Part shown: piece by piece, positions 30,096 through 40,381 of the stretch
How the letters are laid out: the number at the start of each line of letters is the position of its first letter
Numbering within the stretch: the stretch's first letter is position 1
Assembly (NCBI GenBank): GCA_001766655.1
Contig: MJCC01000020.1
Span: 130,331 to 194,330, forward strand
Source: Phytomonas francai
Lineage: Eukaryota > Euglenozoa > Kinetoplastea > Trypanosomatida > Trypanosomatidae
DNA length: 64,000 nt
Direction: 5' to 3'
Program-made: the position numbers and the translations under genes
Notes under the pieces: generated by a model
The model's database searches: none
What the model was told of the DNA's origin: nothing
What the model saw: only the letters and a program-made list of their open reading frames with translations

Positions 30096-31826
30096 CTAAT
30101 CATATGCCTCACGGGCTACTGCAAGAAGTGTAGGTGGATTTTGATATAAGGGGTGCTTGTCATCGTGGGTGGGGGATAGTATTCGCAAATCCACCAATAA
30201 CAGCCCTTCCAACGCCGTGTTGGAGGTTGACACAATACCCGAGAAGGAAAAGGCGAATTGCTCGGTCTGTGTCACCCCGTCGTAGCGATTCAGCGGCGGC
30301 CCAGAGCGACCCTTCACGACGTTGTAAAGGAAGCCCGTCGTTTCCATTTCCATAACGTGTCCAAAAGGAATAATACCGCAGATATCGCCCTCGTGATCGA
30401 GCCGCGGGACCCGGTCCTTCCCCGGAGCTGCGGCCTCGCTTGTAGAGTCCAACACGTCGCCCGGAACGGCTTGCGGGGCGCTCCCCCCCACCCCGCCAGA
30501 CTTCCCCCGATCCGAAGAGGGATGAAGCCAGAGTGTGATGCCATTAAAGGCGCATGGAAACATAACATTCGAACTGTTTGTCAGGATTATGTGAAATTCA
30601 TTCTCAAAGTTGAAGAGCGTACAAACAGAGGCTATCTCCTGGTCAAAGCGGCCGCCAAGCGAACCAAGGATAGCAACATTGGGCAAGATGTACGTGTGTA
30701 GAAAGAGGGAATCATCGGCGCTCGATCCCTCACGGCGACCAATCATGCTGTGCTGCTGAACTTCTTTAAGAAGGTTCACGCAACGCCTGTTTTCGAACCG
30801 TGTCGACTCTCCATCGCTCGTGCTTTCAGAATTCGCATTAGGCTTACCTTTCTGTTCGTCATGATGCGGCACTGCCTTGGCAAGAGCCTCATGCGAGTCA
30901 ATTACGCTCTGTAGAGCAGCCCCATACCGTTGAATGATTTTTTGCAATAACAGCGGAATGCGGCCCGTGGCGTCGTGCTTCTCATGCGCCTCAACTTCAT
31001 GGTCGTTATCAGCATCATCGAACGAATCGACGAAGGGCTTCTCTGCATTGTTTGGATGCCTCCACAACGGGATGCCATCTTCATAGTACTCTGGAAAGTC
31101 GCATGGATAGAGGCGTTTTAGACGGCGTAGAATAAGCATGGATTTTGCGAAGTCAGTCGACATCTGGCATGTGATGGGGAAAAGATAGGGCAAGGTCGAC
31201 TCCAGCGCGGGGTACTCCCCGTCGTTGCTCCCTCGCGCCAAAGCCAAGGCGCGGGCTCGAATCGTTATAAGGGTTTCAAAGGGAATCTGCTTGACGTGAT
31301 CGTACCATTCCCCTGTGGACACAAAAGGAAGCTGCGGCCTCATAGTAGAGGGCGAGCCCTCATTTTGAGGGGAATCCTTGCAAGGTTGGTTTGAGACAGT
31401 GCAGGTGTTCATGTATTTTTCAAAGCGCTCGGAGCTGTCCATATCACCAATGATAATATCACAAAGCGGTAACGATGGGAAAGGTATAACTGCACCCGCT
31501 TTTTGAGCTTTTTCAGACATATCGGGGAGCAGCGCCAGCTCGTAGAGTTCGCTATAGTGAGTTTGGTAATAGCGTATAAGGGCATCATAAGCCCCATCGG
31601 CACAGATAAAGTAGCAGAGAGGACGGTCCTGAGGTGGCGCTGAGGCAGGACGTCGACCGCGGTAGAGTTTCAACAAACGAAAGTATTCTTTGCACGACCA
31701 CTCGACATTCTCCGGGCTATTCAGCAAGATAACCCCTGACAGGTTCTCCTGATCAAGGCGAGGCTCTTGGTTTGAAAATAGAGTCTCTGTCGAGCATAAC
31801 CTCACGTAGTTCTTCTTGGAGGGCAT
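30096..31826 (-). CDS. Thiamin pyrophosphokinase, long form
   Basis: A 576-residue protein with thiamin pyrophosphokinase motifs (ATP plus thiamin to thiamin diphosphate): ICADGAYDAL at 74-83, CDIIIGDMDS at 122-131 (the metal-binding GDxDS), LGSLGGRFDQ at 387-396, and the thiamin-binding C-terminal lobe with TTGFLYN near 496 and VSTSN near 533. The typical enzyme is about 240 residues. Here a 250-residue insert separates the two halves of the catalytic domain (about 135-385), and a second low-complexity insert falls near 435-475. The ATG at 31826 is used; upstream extension to 31856 needs a TTG. The insert shows no second domain that I can identify. Confidence 0.85.
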   Translation of the reverse strand: MPSKKNYVRLCSTETLFSNQEPRLDQENLSGVILLNSPENVEWSCKEYFRLLKLYRGRRPASAPPQDRPLCYFICADGAYDALIRYYQTHYSELYELALLPDMSEKAQKAGAVIPFPSLPLCDIIIGDMDSSERFEKYMNTCTVSNQPCKDSPQNEGSPSTMRPQLPFVSTGEWYDHVKQIPFETLITIRARALALARGSNDGEYPALESTLPYLFPITCQMSTDFAKSMLILRRLKRLYPCDFPEYYEDGIPLWRHPNNAEKPFVDSFDDADNDHEVEAHEKHDATGRIPLLLQKIIQRYGAALQSVIDSHEALAKAVPHHDEQKGKPNANSESTSDGESTRFENRRCVNLLKEVQQHSMIGRREGSSADDSLFLHTYILPNVAILGSLGGRFDQEIASVCTLFNFENEFHIILTNSSNVMFPCAFNGITLWLHPSSDRGKSGGVGGSAPQAVPGDVLDSTSEAAAPGKDRVPRLDHEGDICGIIPFGHVMEMETTGFLYNVVKGRSGPPLNRYDGVTQTEQFAFSFSGIVSTSNTALEGLLLVDLRILSPTHDDKHPLYQNPPTLLAVAREAYD

Positions 31827-34800
31827 TTTGTCTTTTAGCGAGTAAAAAGGAATCAAGCTACGATGATTTTTCGAAAATAATTGGCGTGCACTCAGAAAAA
31901 AAAGAAAATAGCTTGTACAGCTAATTATAGAGAAGTAAAGTTTAGAATAGAAATAAAATCACTTGAAATTCACATCCTCGTTCAGGTAAAGGATAAAATA
32001 AAAAGCGATGTGATCAAATTGCTTTTATAACTTAATCGATCGCGGCATATAGAAGCTCTAGCGATCAATACGGCAAAATCCTGAGATTAATGTAGGACGC
32101 AACCGCACACACAAAAAAATAAATAAACTGAAGTAAAGTATATGGGCATATTGACTTGAAATCTATTCTATTATAGACTTTAAATTGAAGAAAGCATCGT
32201 TTACCTAACGATAACTATAAAGCAAAATGGAAAATATAATGAAAATCCGAGCCAAAAGACGGGCAAGCCTTCACCAGATCTCCCGATCTTTTTTTTAGAT
32301 GCCAAAAATAAACGAAAAGAGATTATGACAGAATCAAAATGACTTTGTCTTAAAAGGAAAAGATCTCAACATTAGCACTTTTCAAAAAAAAAAAAAGATA
32401 TTGTAGCTCCGCCGCAGTTCAAATAAGCCACATGTCATATGAACCACAGAGCGGACACCAGAAGCAGCGGGGGCGGGGGGGGGGAGGGGGAGGGAAGGCA
32501 CACATTTTGCTATACGAGATCGATACTGTCGTGTCGATGCGAACCGTTGCCGCTCCTTTTTCTTTTTAATGATTTATGATCGTTTACACAGCAGTAGACC
32601 TACTGAGCGACGTGCGCCGAATAACGCAGTCATTGCTCCATAGGAACGCGGCTTATGGTGTATGATAAAGAACACAACAAACTGCATGCATAGGATGAAA
32701 ATAATGCAATGTCACAGCGGTAACAGACCCCAAAACAGGAAAAGGACAAGACGCTAAACCAAAGGGAAATGCACGAAAAGTGGTTTCTGCGGTGTAGCCC
32801 TTATAATGATAATAAAAAAGCACTGTCCCTGGTGTGAAGCCAGAAACGCATGACCTACTGCATCGTCTTTTCCTTATGCCTTGAAGAAACTCAGAGTATA
32901 GAAAACTTTCTGTCCCTTGAGCTGAAGTTTGTAGCCTAAATCAAAAGCGAAAGAGTCTAATTGTTCACTTCTGTAGGGAGTCTTCAGTTATCACATCCAC
33001 GAATTACCTCAATCCATATCCCTAGAAGAGATGCCTGATCCTTGAATTCTGGTCACTTCTTTTCCTTCTCTTCGCACAATTAGTGATCGCCCATCGGAGG
33101 TGGGGGGAAGAAAATGAGAGGCTGTACTCAAAACCAACAACGGAGGTGGTGTCGTCTCAGCATGCCACTTGAGCACCTTACAACACAGTCTACGATGCCT
33201 TAAAGCGATCAAGGCTAGCAAGCATAGTCAATTACAGCATTGGCTGCCGATTTCGTAATCATTTGTGCAGAGAACAATACCGCAGTCTATGTTGGGGGTA
33301 TAGATTCGGAAATTTTCAGACGCGAAGATACTGACAACGATTTTAAGTTTAAGACTTTGCCAAAGGAAGACACACTAGAAACAATCCGCGTGCCAGTTCC
33401 ATTGCCAAATGCTGAAATAGATCCAACACGAGGCTTGCATAGAAATACTATTCAAAGAATAAGAAGTGTTCTGTAAAAACTCCTAATTCAGAATACGCAT
33501 GTATTGAAGAAAGGACAGGGAAGCAGAGCTGACCTTGTGCCTTTACCTTGACTTTCAAGTGATCCATTTGGATTCCCCTTTGTCGATAGAAAAGGAGACC
33601 GACTTTAGAATGGTTGAAAATGGAAGAAAATAAGAAAAGGAATTGAAGCCACCTGCGCGCTGTCCTAGATCTGCAGAACGAAAAATGCACACCACACCAT
33701 TTCTGAAAGATAAACTAAATAAGCCCGCCTAATGGATAAATATAGACTATACGTAATCTCTTTTTTTTTTTTTGATATCACCTAATGACAACATTGATTG
33801 TTATTTTCGCCAGTTAGATATCTTATGTTATAGACATCCTAGCCTTTTATGTAGAACGTGTGTTAAAAAGATACACCACCAGTAACTATCGCATTCTTGC
33901 CATTATTGGAAATACATGCGTTCAAATATTGCGAAATGCTTTAGAGATGGCAAATGATGCGGTACATATACATAGCTGTTCACAGTCGTAGAAAGGAAGG
34001 AAATAAATAGGGCACATATACATCAGATATTCATAAGGGTAATGAACTGACTGAGGGTAGGTGATTCAAAGTTGTTGTATTTCTTTTCTTTTCGTGTGTA
34101 TTAACCAAATGCTTCTAAGACATAAAAGGGTATAAAATATTCGGTAACTTTTCCATTTTTATCCACTGTTTTCGAAACCTTATTTATCAGTATCCACATT
34201 CTTCCAAATTTTCGTATAAATGTATGCAAAGCTAACGCAAGACAAAAGCCAAATGGGGAAAAATAGAAAAAAAATATACTATGAAGTAAATACTTATGTT
34301 ACATAATCACACATATCCACGTACCTGAATACGTTGTCCAATAAAGCGCACAAAGTGGACACCGATTCGTTTCCAACCAACCAACCATCTAACCCCATTC
34401 TGAATTATATTGCCTCAGATGCGAGGAATAAAAATACATAAAAAAAATTATAGCATAGGTTTAGTAGTAAGACAACGGATAAATTTTCAAGAGGGTGAAA
34501 AAAAAAAGTAATATCAACATATAAAAGATCTCAAGTTCAGTGCTATTTTTTTTTTTTTTAAGAATCCTTTCCCTTACTTTTTTTATCTTGTACATTGATT
34601 TACCTATTATACAAACCATAAAAAGAAACAATAGCCTAGTAACAATGATAAAATTGAAGTAAAATGACTAGTGAACATATGATAAATCGCTTTGCACTAA
34701 AAGCTACACACATGGCGCATATGGCAAGGAAAGAACAAATAGGGAAGAAAACAAGCCATACGCCCAGTGGATAACTTCTTTTGAATCCGGTACGTTTTGT

Positions 34801-34874
34801 TTTTCCATCTTAATCGATGAATTCTTGGATTCGGAGGTAACCCACCACGTATTCAGCCGATTTAAATCCCCAGA
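31827..34874. other. 3.0-kb intergenic region with a possible coding relic
   Basis: Mostly AT-rich spacer without a supported gene on the transcribed strand. A G-rich block lies at 32468-32494. From about 32430 to 33700 the base composition is more balanced, and a plus-strand open frame at 33213-33476 looks protein-like (see findings). Confidence 0.5.
33213..33476 (+). pseudogene. Possible coding relic on the strand opposite to the array
   Basis: A plus-strand frame, open from just after a TAG near 33224 to a TAA at 33474-33476, encodes about 80 residues with a balanced, acidic, protein-like composition (for example GGIDSEIFRREDTDNDFKFK and VPVPLPNAEIDPTRGLHR). It contains no ATG near its beginning, and other frames are interrupted, so it is not an intact gene. 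I recognise no family. It could be chance. Confidence 0.2.
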
Positions 34875-36074
34875 TTACCCCGGGTGGTTGGCCCTTTTAA
34901 AAATAAGGACATTTGCAAAATTGGTAGGAAGAGCCGCCTCGGGTTCGGGGGAATCGTCCATGCCGCACGCCCCGATGGGGTGAAACTCCATGGGGGGCAT
35001 TCGATCCGCATCCCAGCAGCCGGAGGCCCTTGGGTTGGGCATAAAGCCTTGTCTCCCCCCATCGGGCTCGATCACGCGCTGGCTTATGAAGGACTTGCTC
35101 CGCATGAGCGCGTCGGCCTCCCTTTCGACCCACTCCGGGGCCATCTCCAGCGGCTCGTCCTCGTCCTCGCGGTCCTGGCAGCACCAGACAACGACGAAGA
35201 AGATGAGAAGGACGACGAAGGCGACGACGAAGTAGGGGACCCACCACGCCGCGTTCGGGCCGGGGTCCACCTTATGGAGCTCGTCCGCGATCGGCGTCGG
35301 GACCTGGATCTCGCAGACGGCGAGGAAGTGCTGCTTTGTTGCCTGCTTCGCGTCCTCGTCCCAGGTGCAGAGGGAGACGACGCTGTTGTAGGCGTAGCCC
35401 GCGTAGGTGTACCCCCCGGTATCGAGGTTGTCCGACCACGTCGCCCCCCCCGCGCCGCCGACGGCGAGGAGGTCGTTGCCGAGGAGGCAGTTCGGGCGGG
35501 AGGCCGCGGGGGTCGCGCCCTTGCCCGGCCCCGGGAAGAAGGTCGCGAACCCCCGGGCCGGCCCGAACTCCGGCGCCGTCATCGCGAAGTAGTTCCCGAC
35601 GAAGAAGGTGACGCCGAGGTCGGGGGTGTAGAAGGGCAGGGAGGCGTTGTCGGCGAGCCCGCGCCACCGGCCCTGGTCCCAGCGCCAGTAGCACGCGCAC
35701 GTCGCGCCGCCGCGCGGGGCCGCGGCGGAGAGGGGGGGGGGGCACTCCCGCCGCGCCGGGTCGCGGGTCGTCGCGCCGAGGTAGGCGAACCACGCGGCCC
35801 CCCCCCCGGCGACCCCGCGCGCGGCCTCCACGACCGCCGCCTGCGCGGCCGCCGTCGGGGCCGAGGCCAGGAGGCCGCCGACGGCGCCGCAGAGCCCGGT
35901 CGCGTGCGCCTTCGCCGCCTGCGCGTCCGGCATCGCCAGGAAGGCGAGCACCGGCGCGAACTGAAAGCCCGCCGCGGGCCCCGGAAGCGGCAGCAGAACC
36001 ACCACCCCAAGAAGCCCCAGAAGGAACAGAAACACACGCCGCGGAAGGGCGAGCGGCGCGCCGGCGCGGGCCAT
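34875..36074 (-). CDS. C-type-lectin-like single-pass membrane protein, GC-rich paralogue
   Basis: A 399-residue predicted surface or endomembrane protein. Residues 13-36 are a signal peptide or signal anchor. The lumenal part (about 37-260) has CTLD features: CACYWRWDQGRWRG at 126-139, NYFAMTAPEFGPARGFATFF at 161-180, and the closing HFLAVCEIQ at 249-257 with the usual Cys-Glu. A TM helix is at 278-298, followed by an acidic cytosolic tail of about 100 residues. It matches the neighbouring product at 42199-43530 in layout and in the Cys-Glu block, so the two are paralogues. GC is extreme (about 70%). The start is the ATG 36074; the frame is open upstream only to a TTG. The ligand is unknown. 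Confidence 0.7.
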   Translation of the reverse strand: MARAGAPLALPRRVFLFLLGLLGVVVLLPLPGPAAGFQFAPVLAFLAMPDAQAAKAHATGLCGAVGGLLASAPTAAAQAAVVEAARGVAGGGAAWFAYLGATTRDPARRECPPPLSAAAPRGGATCACYWRWDQGRWRGLADNASLPFYTPDLGVTFFVGNYFAMTAPEFGPARGFATFFPGPGKGATPAASRPNCLLGNDLLAVGGAGGATWSDNLDTGGYTYAGYAYNSVVSLCTWDEDAKQATKQHFLAVCEIQVPTPIADELHKVDPGPNAAWWVPYFVVAFVVLLIFFVVVWCCQDREDEDEPLEMAPEWVEREADALMRSKSFISQRVIEPDGGRQGFMPNPRASGCWDADRMPPMEFHPIGACGMDDSPEPEAALPTNFANVLIFKRANHPG

Positions 36075-36467
36075 CGACGCGGGCCTCCGGGAACAAGGCA
36101 GCGGGAACGGAGGGGTCCGGGACACGGGGCGCGATGCGAGAGCGCGCGTTGGAAGCGTTCGACAAATGAGACTAGAGAGACTAGCGAGATTCAGAAGAAA
36201 ACGGGAATCAAGAATGCACCTACTTGGCCCCGCACACCATCCCCCCAGGCACAACCCATTTCGTTCGGCGCCCAAAAGCACCCTCGTCGTCACCTCCAAG
36301 TCGGGCGGTGAAATCCCATTATTGGTTACGATTAGAACCGTTTACACACCATGTATGTTTCATTATTGTTTTTTAATAAAAATAAGCATCATCATCATCA
36401 TCAGAACACGAATAATCCCTTGTGACAGTGTGGGCGCCGTCCCTCGGCCCTCCCCTTCGGAGCGACG
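36075..36467. other. Intergenic with a CAT repeat
   Basis: Short spacer; holds a CAT trinucleotide repeat at 36387-36402. No supported gene. Confidence 0.5.
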
Positions 36468-37469
36468 TTAAAAACTGTCACCCTTCCGCAGATCCCTCTG
36501 GAAAGCCGCAAACTGGTGTGCCGCATTTGCCTCATTCTCTTTCTTCTTTCGCTCTATTTCGACTTCACGCATGCGCAGACTCTCCGCCTCGGCCTGGGCC
36601 TTGCCTCGCACGATCGCGGCTTCTAACTGGCTGAACCCAGCCCCGGTGACGGCGGAGACGGCCGCGCAGGGGATGTCTTCGTAGAACTCGTGCAAGAAGA
36701 GGGACATGGAGCGCGCGAGCGTGCTCGCGTAGCTTCCGCCGCCGCCGAATCCGCCAAGGGCGATGCTGGCGTCGCCCCCGGTTTGGGCCATCCCGGCCAA
36801 GGCGCCCGAGGAGCCGAGCTCGACGGCCTCCTGCAAGGCGTCGTTGTCGCGCATCCAGGATCGGACCAAATCCGCCGAGACCACGTCGGTCTTATTGAAG
36901 ACGAGCAGCAAAGGGAGCTGCTGCTTGAGCATGATCCCGCTCGAGTAGAGCATGGTCGAGACGAAGGTGCTCGGGTTGATGCACCGCGTCGTATCCGCCA
37001 CGAAGAGGACGATGGTCGGAAAGACGGCGGCCAGCGACTCCGCGATCAGCTGGCCAGACGCCGACCACGTGAAGACCTCAATCTGCCCAGGCGTGTCGAC
37101 GATAACCCACTCCAGGGCCTCCTTCTGCTCGAGAAGGGAAACCACTTGGTTGAACTTGGTGGCAAAAAGATTCAGTGACGTCATAATCGCACCGTTCGGG
37201 CCCAGCCGGTAGCCATTCATGACCTCCTTGTAGTTTACCGTATCCCGAATATCGATGTTGGCTCTGTAGGGTACCGAAGTCACCGCAGGATCGAGGTTGA
37301 TAAAGTAAGAACTAATGCGCTTTTCCAAAACGTAGTCCTGAAGCGCCTGCACAAGCGTCGTTTTGCCCGTACCAGCCATCCCAACTACTAAAATCACAAC
37401 CGGTTGTTTCCCCCCGTTGCCCCTAGAAATGGAAGCGGTATCGGGGTTCATTGACTCCTCTTCGGACAT
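36468..37469 (-). CDS. GPN1: GPN-loop GTPase 1 (XAB1/Npa3)
   Basis: A 333-residue GTPase that, in other eukaryotes, assists assembly and nuclear import of RNA polymerase II. Motifs: P-loop GMAGTGKTT at 30-38, NLDPAV at 58-63, the signature Gly-Pro-Asn at 90-92, DTPGQIEVFTWSASG at 125-139, NKTD at 192-195, and an AVSAVTGAG base-recognition loop. The C-terminal tail is charged and helical. The DTPGQIEVFTWSASG form and the C-terminal tail favour GPN1 over GPN2/3. I use the ATG 37469; the frame extends to a TTG at 37493. Confidence 0.93.
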   Translation of the reverse strand: MSEEESMNPDTASISRGNGGKQPVVILVVGMAGTGKTTLVQALQDYVLEKRISSYFINLDPAVTSVPYRANIDIRDTVNYKEVMNGYRLGPNGAIMTSLNLFATKFNQVVSLLEQKEALEWVIVDTPGQIEVFTWSASGQLIAESLAAVFPTIVLFVADTTRCINPSTFVSTMLYSSGIMLKQQLPLLLVFNKTDVVSADLVRSWMRDNDALQEAVELGSSGALAGMAQTGGDASIALGGFGGGGSYASTLARSMSLFLHEFYEDIPCAAVSAVTGAGFSQLEAAIVRGKAQAEAESLRMREVEIERKKKENEANAAHQFAAFQRDLRKGDSF

Positions 37470-37800
37470 CTTTTCCTCTATGGTAAAAAGCAAGGCGATG
37501 AAAGGGAGGAATAGTTTCGATTTTGATAAAGCCTCCTTCTTCGCATTGGGAATGTCAAAATAGTAAATCCAGGGAATGGAAGAAATATAAGTCGACAGAT
37601 AGTTATAATCGATGCATCGATAGATGCATCACGACGGTTTAAAAGACAAACACAAAACCCTTCCGCGGGTTCTTTGGAATATATTAAGTATTCCGGGAAA
37701 CTAACAAAAGAAAAAAGAAGAGCCGAGCTGCTTTGGAAAAGCTAACAATCATGGCTCCTTCACCACTTTGGAGCATCCCCCTAGAGTGTTGTGCCGCAGC
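37470..37800. other. Intergenic
   Basis: A 12-base palindromic-looking element, atcgatgcatcgat, occurs near 37608-37621. No supported gene. Confidence 0.5.
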
Positions 37801-40071
37801 TCACTTCGCAAAAGCCAGCAAATCTTCTAGACTCTTCAACTCCGCGTCAAACTCCGGACGACTTTTTAAGTGCCTAAGAACTAACAAATCTCGTAAACGC
37901 AATAGCCTGCCGATAAAGCACATCAAGTCTGTTTTCATTTCCAGACAAGCCCCTCGTACGCGCGCGGCAAGCTTCGCTGCAAGCCGCATCGTCTCGCTGA
38001 AAACAGAAAGCAACGTCAGATGAAAAGGCGACGCTTGCACGGCTCCACAACCCGTGATGGTCGCGGACGAAGAAGAAAGCGGAGCTAAGGATGACAACTG
38101 CTCAATCTGAGTGAGCATGGTCGCTGGGATACTGTTCCCTAACCGACACAACGTGAAGAGAAGATAGCTTGGGCGGTTGCCCTCGGGTTGATTCGATGCG
38201 TGGGGGTTACCCTGGGGGGGTGCAGAGGGTTCATCCAAACAAAAGGAAAGAAATCGAATGAGCAACTGGGCTAGCAAGGCATTTTGGTATGGGCTGCTGT
38301 CACCTCTCGACGAGTTAGAATAATTCGAGGAGAGAGACCTATCACCGAACTGGAAAGACGGCTGAGGGCCCTGGACAGGGATATCGTACCTGTTCGGAGA
38401 TTTCGAGCTATGGAAGTCCTGTTTCCGCCCCGGGTGCGATGTGCGGCTCTGAAGCCGTCGAAACCTATGAACCCATAAGCCCTCCCTCGATCCTGTATGG
38501 GTTCCCTCGCACTCCCTTCGGTCATAAGGTGAATCACTGGAACTTATCCTTCGAGTTTTGTGGAAAGAAGATGAAATGAGGCCACGCTGAAAAAGAAGCT
38601 TTCCGCCTCCAACAGGGCTCCACGTCTCATAGGAAGCCATCGAATGAATGCGATAGACCACGGCAGACAAAATTTGGTCGACATGGTATTGTATTCGATT
38701 GCTAAGATCAGCTGCATCTTGTTCGTTTAGGGAAAGGTCTTCTGCCCTCCCCTGTGGTTTCTGCTCATTTTGATTGGTACTATTTTCTATCCCCAAACCT
38801 GAAGTATTATTACGGGGGTGGTGCAACCACCACTGAAGAAACCCCGTGGAAATCACCTCTGCCGGCCACATGCCCAGAAGATGGAGCCATAGAGCGTGCG
38901 CGAATTCTCTGAGAGGAACAACGAGCGCAAGATAACCAGAAGGTCTAGCATTTGAAGGCTCACTTTCTTCGCTGTGGACTCCTATAGTCGCAGGTGGCTT
39001 CTGCTCCAAATTTAAGTGAGGACTCTTTCGATTTCCAACATCTCGCATCATCACGAGATCGAGGGCTTGTAGAATAAAAAACATAAGATGCATCGTATCT
39101 GTCAATGAGGAAAGCGCAGCGTGCACAGACTCAGGGTGGGCTTTTAGCTTGGAGATGGGCTCGGGCAAATCTGACTCCTCAACAGAGAGTACGTGCTTAA
39201 GTGCAACCGCGATTCCTTCCGCGTGAGGTGTGGAAATTTGGTTCGCCTCGCGCAACAAAAGCGCGCTCCGGCAGAGTAAGAAAGCAAACTCGCCGGAGAA
39301 GCCTTCGGAAATGATGGATGCGCAAACGTTTCTCGGAACGATCGCCATCGTCTCAGTACCCCCAGTTTTACCCCCATCGTAGTTATATTTCGGATCTACT
39401 CGACTGCGTAAGGGCTCGCTATCGGATTCAGTGGCCCCAGACCGCCTAAACGAAAACGAAGCCCTTGAGCTTCCATTTGTAGTGTTGTTACTTTCATCAG
39501 ACCCGTTATAAGCGTGGTTATGAATCCCTTTGGAGTTCATGTGAGAGCTCCCTAAGTTTGCATCCCCCCATAAAGAATACGAGCCAGGAAAGGGTAGAGC
39601 GTTCTGTTCTCGGTGACAGCGGTAATGGCAGGAAAAGAGTTCGGCAGCCCACCGAATCAATGCGCAGGGAAAGGCACCACTCTCTACATTTGGTATTGTC
39701 TTAGGCACCATCATGCAAACGTCTTCACTGAATTCTTCGTTTAATGGATACTGCATCGAAAGCACTCCATCCACATCACGGCTTCCCACGCCCCCCTCAT
39801 CCTGAGCCGCAACAATACCTGTCTCAAGTGAAAAAGCATCCTTAAATAAACACCTAGGACAGTTAAAGTTGTACGTAAAGCTCACAACAGGCGCACAAGG
39901 CGGCAATTCCGCAAAGGGGATTCTGTTCAGATGGAAATTAACCAACGCCTTGTTGCCGTTGTCGTTCCCGACGGCTGGCTGCCGCGCGGGGGGCGACGAT
40001 GGTAGCCCATGAAGACCTGGAGAGTATGGAACGACGCCATGATCGAGAGGGTCGGGTTTGCCAGAGAGCAT
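37801..40071 (-). CDS. Large conserved-looking protein of unknown function
   Basis: A 756-residue protein that I do not recognise. Near the N-terminus a CPRC pair (C71, C74) follows a Cys at 59 and could bind metal or form a disulphide. A second Cys/His cluster reads CHYRCHREQN. The middle is Ser/Asn-rich and low in predicted structure. Several helical blocks follow (for example HALWLHLLGMWPAEV and LLARVRGACLEMKTDL-like stretches), and the C-terminal 120 residues are Leu-rich helix ending LKSLEDLLAFAK, suggestive of a solenoid or coiled segment. No signal peptide or TM helix. The start is the ATG 40071; the frame reaches a TTG at 40092. Codon composition is ordinary for the array, so it is a real gene. 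Confidence 0.75.
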   Translation of the reverse strand: MLSGKPDPLDHGVVPYSPGLHGLPSSPPARQPAVGNDNGNKALVNFHLNRIPFAELPPCAPVVSFTYNFNCPRCLFKDAFSLETGIVAAQDEGGVGSRDVDGVLSMQYPLNEEFSEDVCMMVPKTIPNVESGAFPCALIRWAAELFSCHYRCHREQNALPFPGSYSLWGDANLGSSHMNSKGIHNHAYNGSDESNNTTNGSSRASFSFRRSGATESDSEPLRSRVDPKYNYDGGKTGGTETMAIVPRNVCASIISEGFSGEFAFLLCRSALLLREANQISTPHAEGIAVALKHVLSVEESDLPEPISKLKAHPESVHAALSSLTDTMHLMFFILQALDLVMMRDVGNRKSPHLNLEQKPPATIGVHSEESEPSNARPSGYLALVVPLREFAHALWLHLLGMWPAEVISTGFLQWWLHHPRNNTSGLGIENSTNQNEQKPQGRAEDLSLNEQDAADLSNRIQYHVDQILSAVVYRIHSMASYETWSPVGGGKLLFQRGLISSSFHKTRRISSSDSPYDRRECEGTHTGSREGLWVHRFRRLQSRTSHPGRKQDFHSSKSPNRYDIPVQGPQPSFQFGDRSLSSNYSNSSRGDSSPYQNALLAQLLIRFLSFCLDEPSAPPQGNPHASNQPEGNRPSYLLFTLCRLGNSIPATMLTQIEQLSSLAPLSSSSATITGCGAVQASPFHLTLLSVFSETMRLAAKLAARVRGACLEMKTDLMCFIGRLLRLRDLLVLRHLKSRPEFDAELKSLEDLLAFAK

Positions 40072-40130
40072 CAGCTGTGTGGATAACGTCAATAAGGGGG
40101 ATTCACCCTCCCCTGTTGCATAGATGTTTC

Positions 40131-40165
40131 TATATCTATCTATCTATATATACTATATATATATA

Positions 40166-40196
<31 letters not shown>

Positions 40197-40208
40197 GCTA
40201 TAGATATG
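40131..40208. repeat. TA-rich compound microsatellite
   Basis: Interrupted TA and CTAT units over about 78 bases. Confidence 0.85.
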
Positions 40209-40235
40209 ACTTTCTCAAATACACAAATCAACAAA

Positions 40236-40253
40236 AGAGAGAGAGAGAGAGAG
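40236..40253. repeat. GA dinucleotide repeat
   Basis: About nine GA units (CT on the coding strand). Confidence 0.85.
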
Positions 40254-40381
40254 CAAAAGAACACGAAATCAAAAGCCGAGGAGATTAGCATGTCTGACAC
40301 GCGAAGCGTTCGGTGAGGGAACGACGGTACCACGCCTACCGTTCCCCCTCCTCCCTTCCCTCTTCTTTGCCCTTTCGATAC

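Larger units (their letters stand above)
40072..40381. other. Intergenic, TA- and GA-repeat-rich
   Basis: A complex TA/ATC repeat (40131-40208) and a GA run (40236-40253). On the coding strand the GA run is a CT tract. No supported gene. Confidence 0.6.

Noticed and set aside
34884..36311. 475-codon plus-strand open frame opposite the 34.9-kb lectin-like gene
   Set aside because: Charged low-complexity shadow of an extremely GC-rich gene; the minus frame has signal, TM and Cys motifs.
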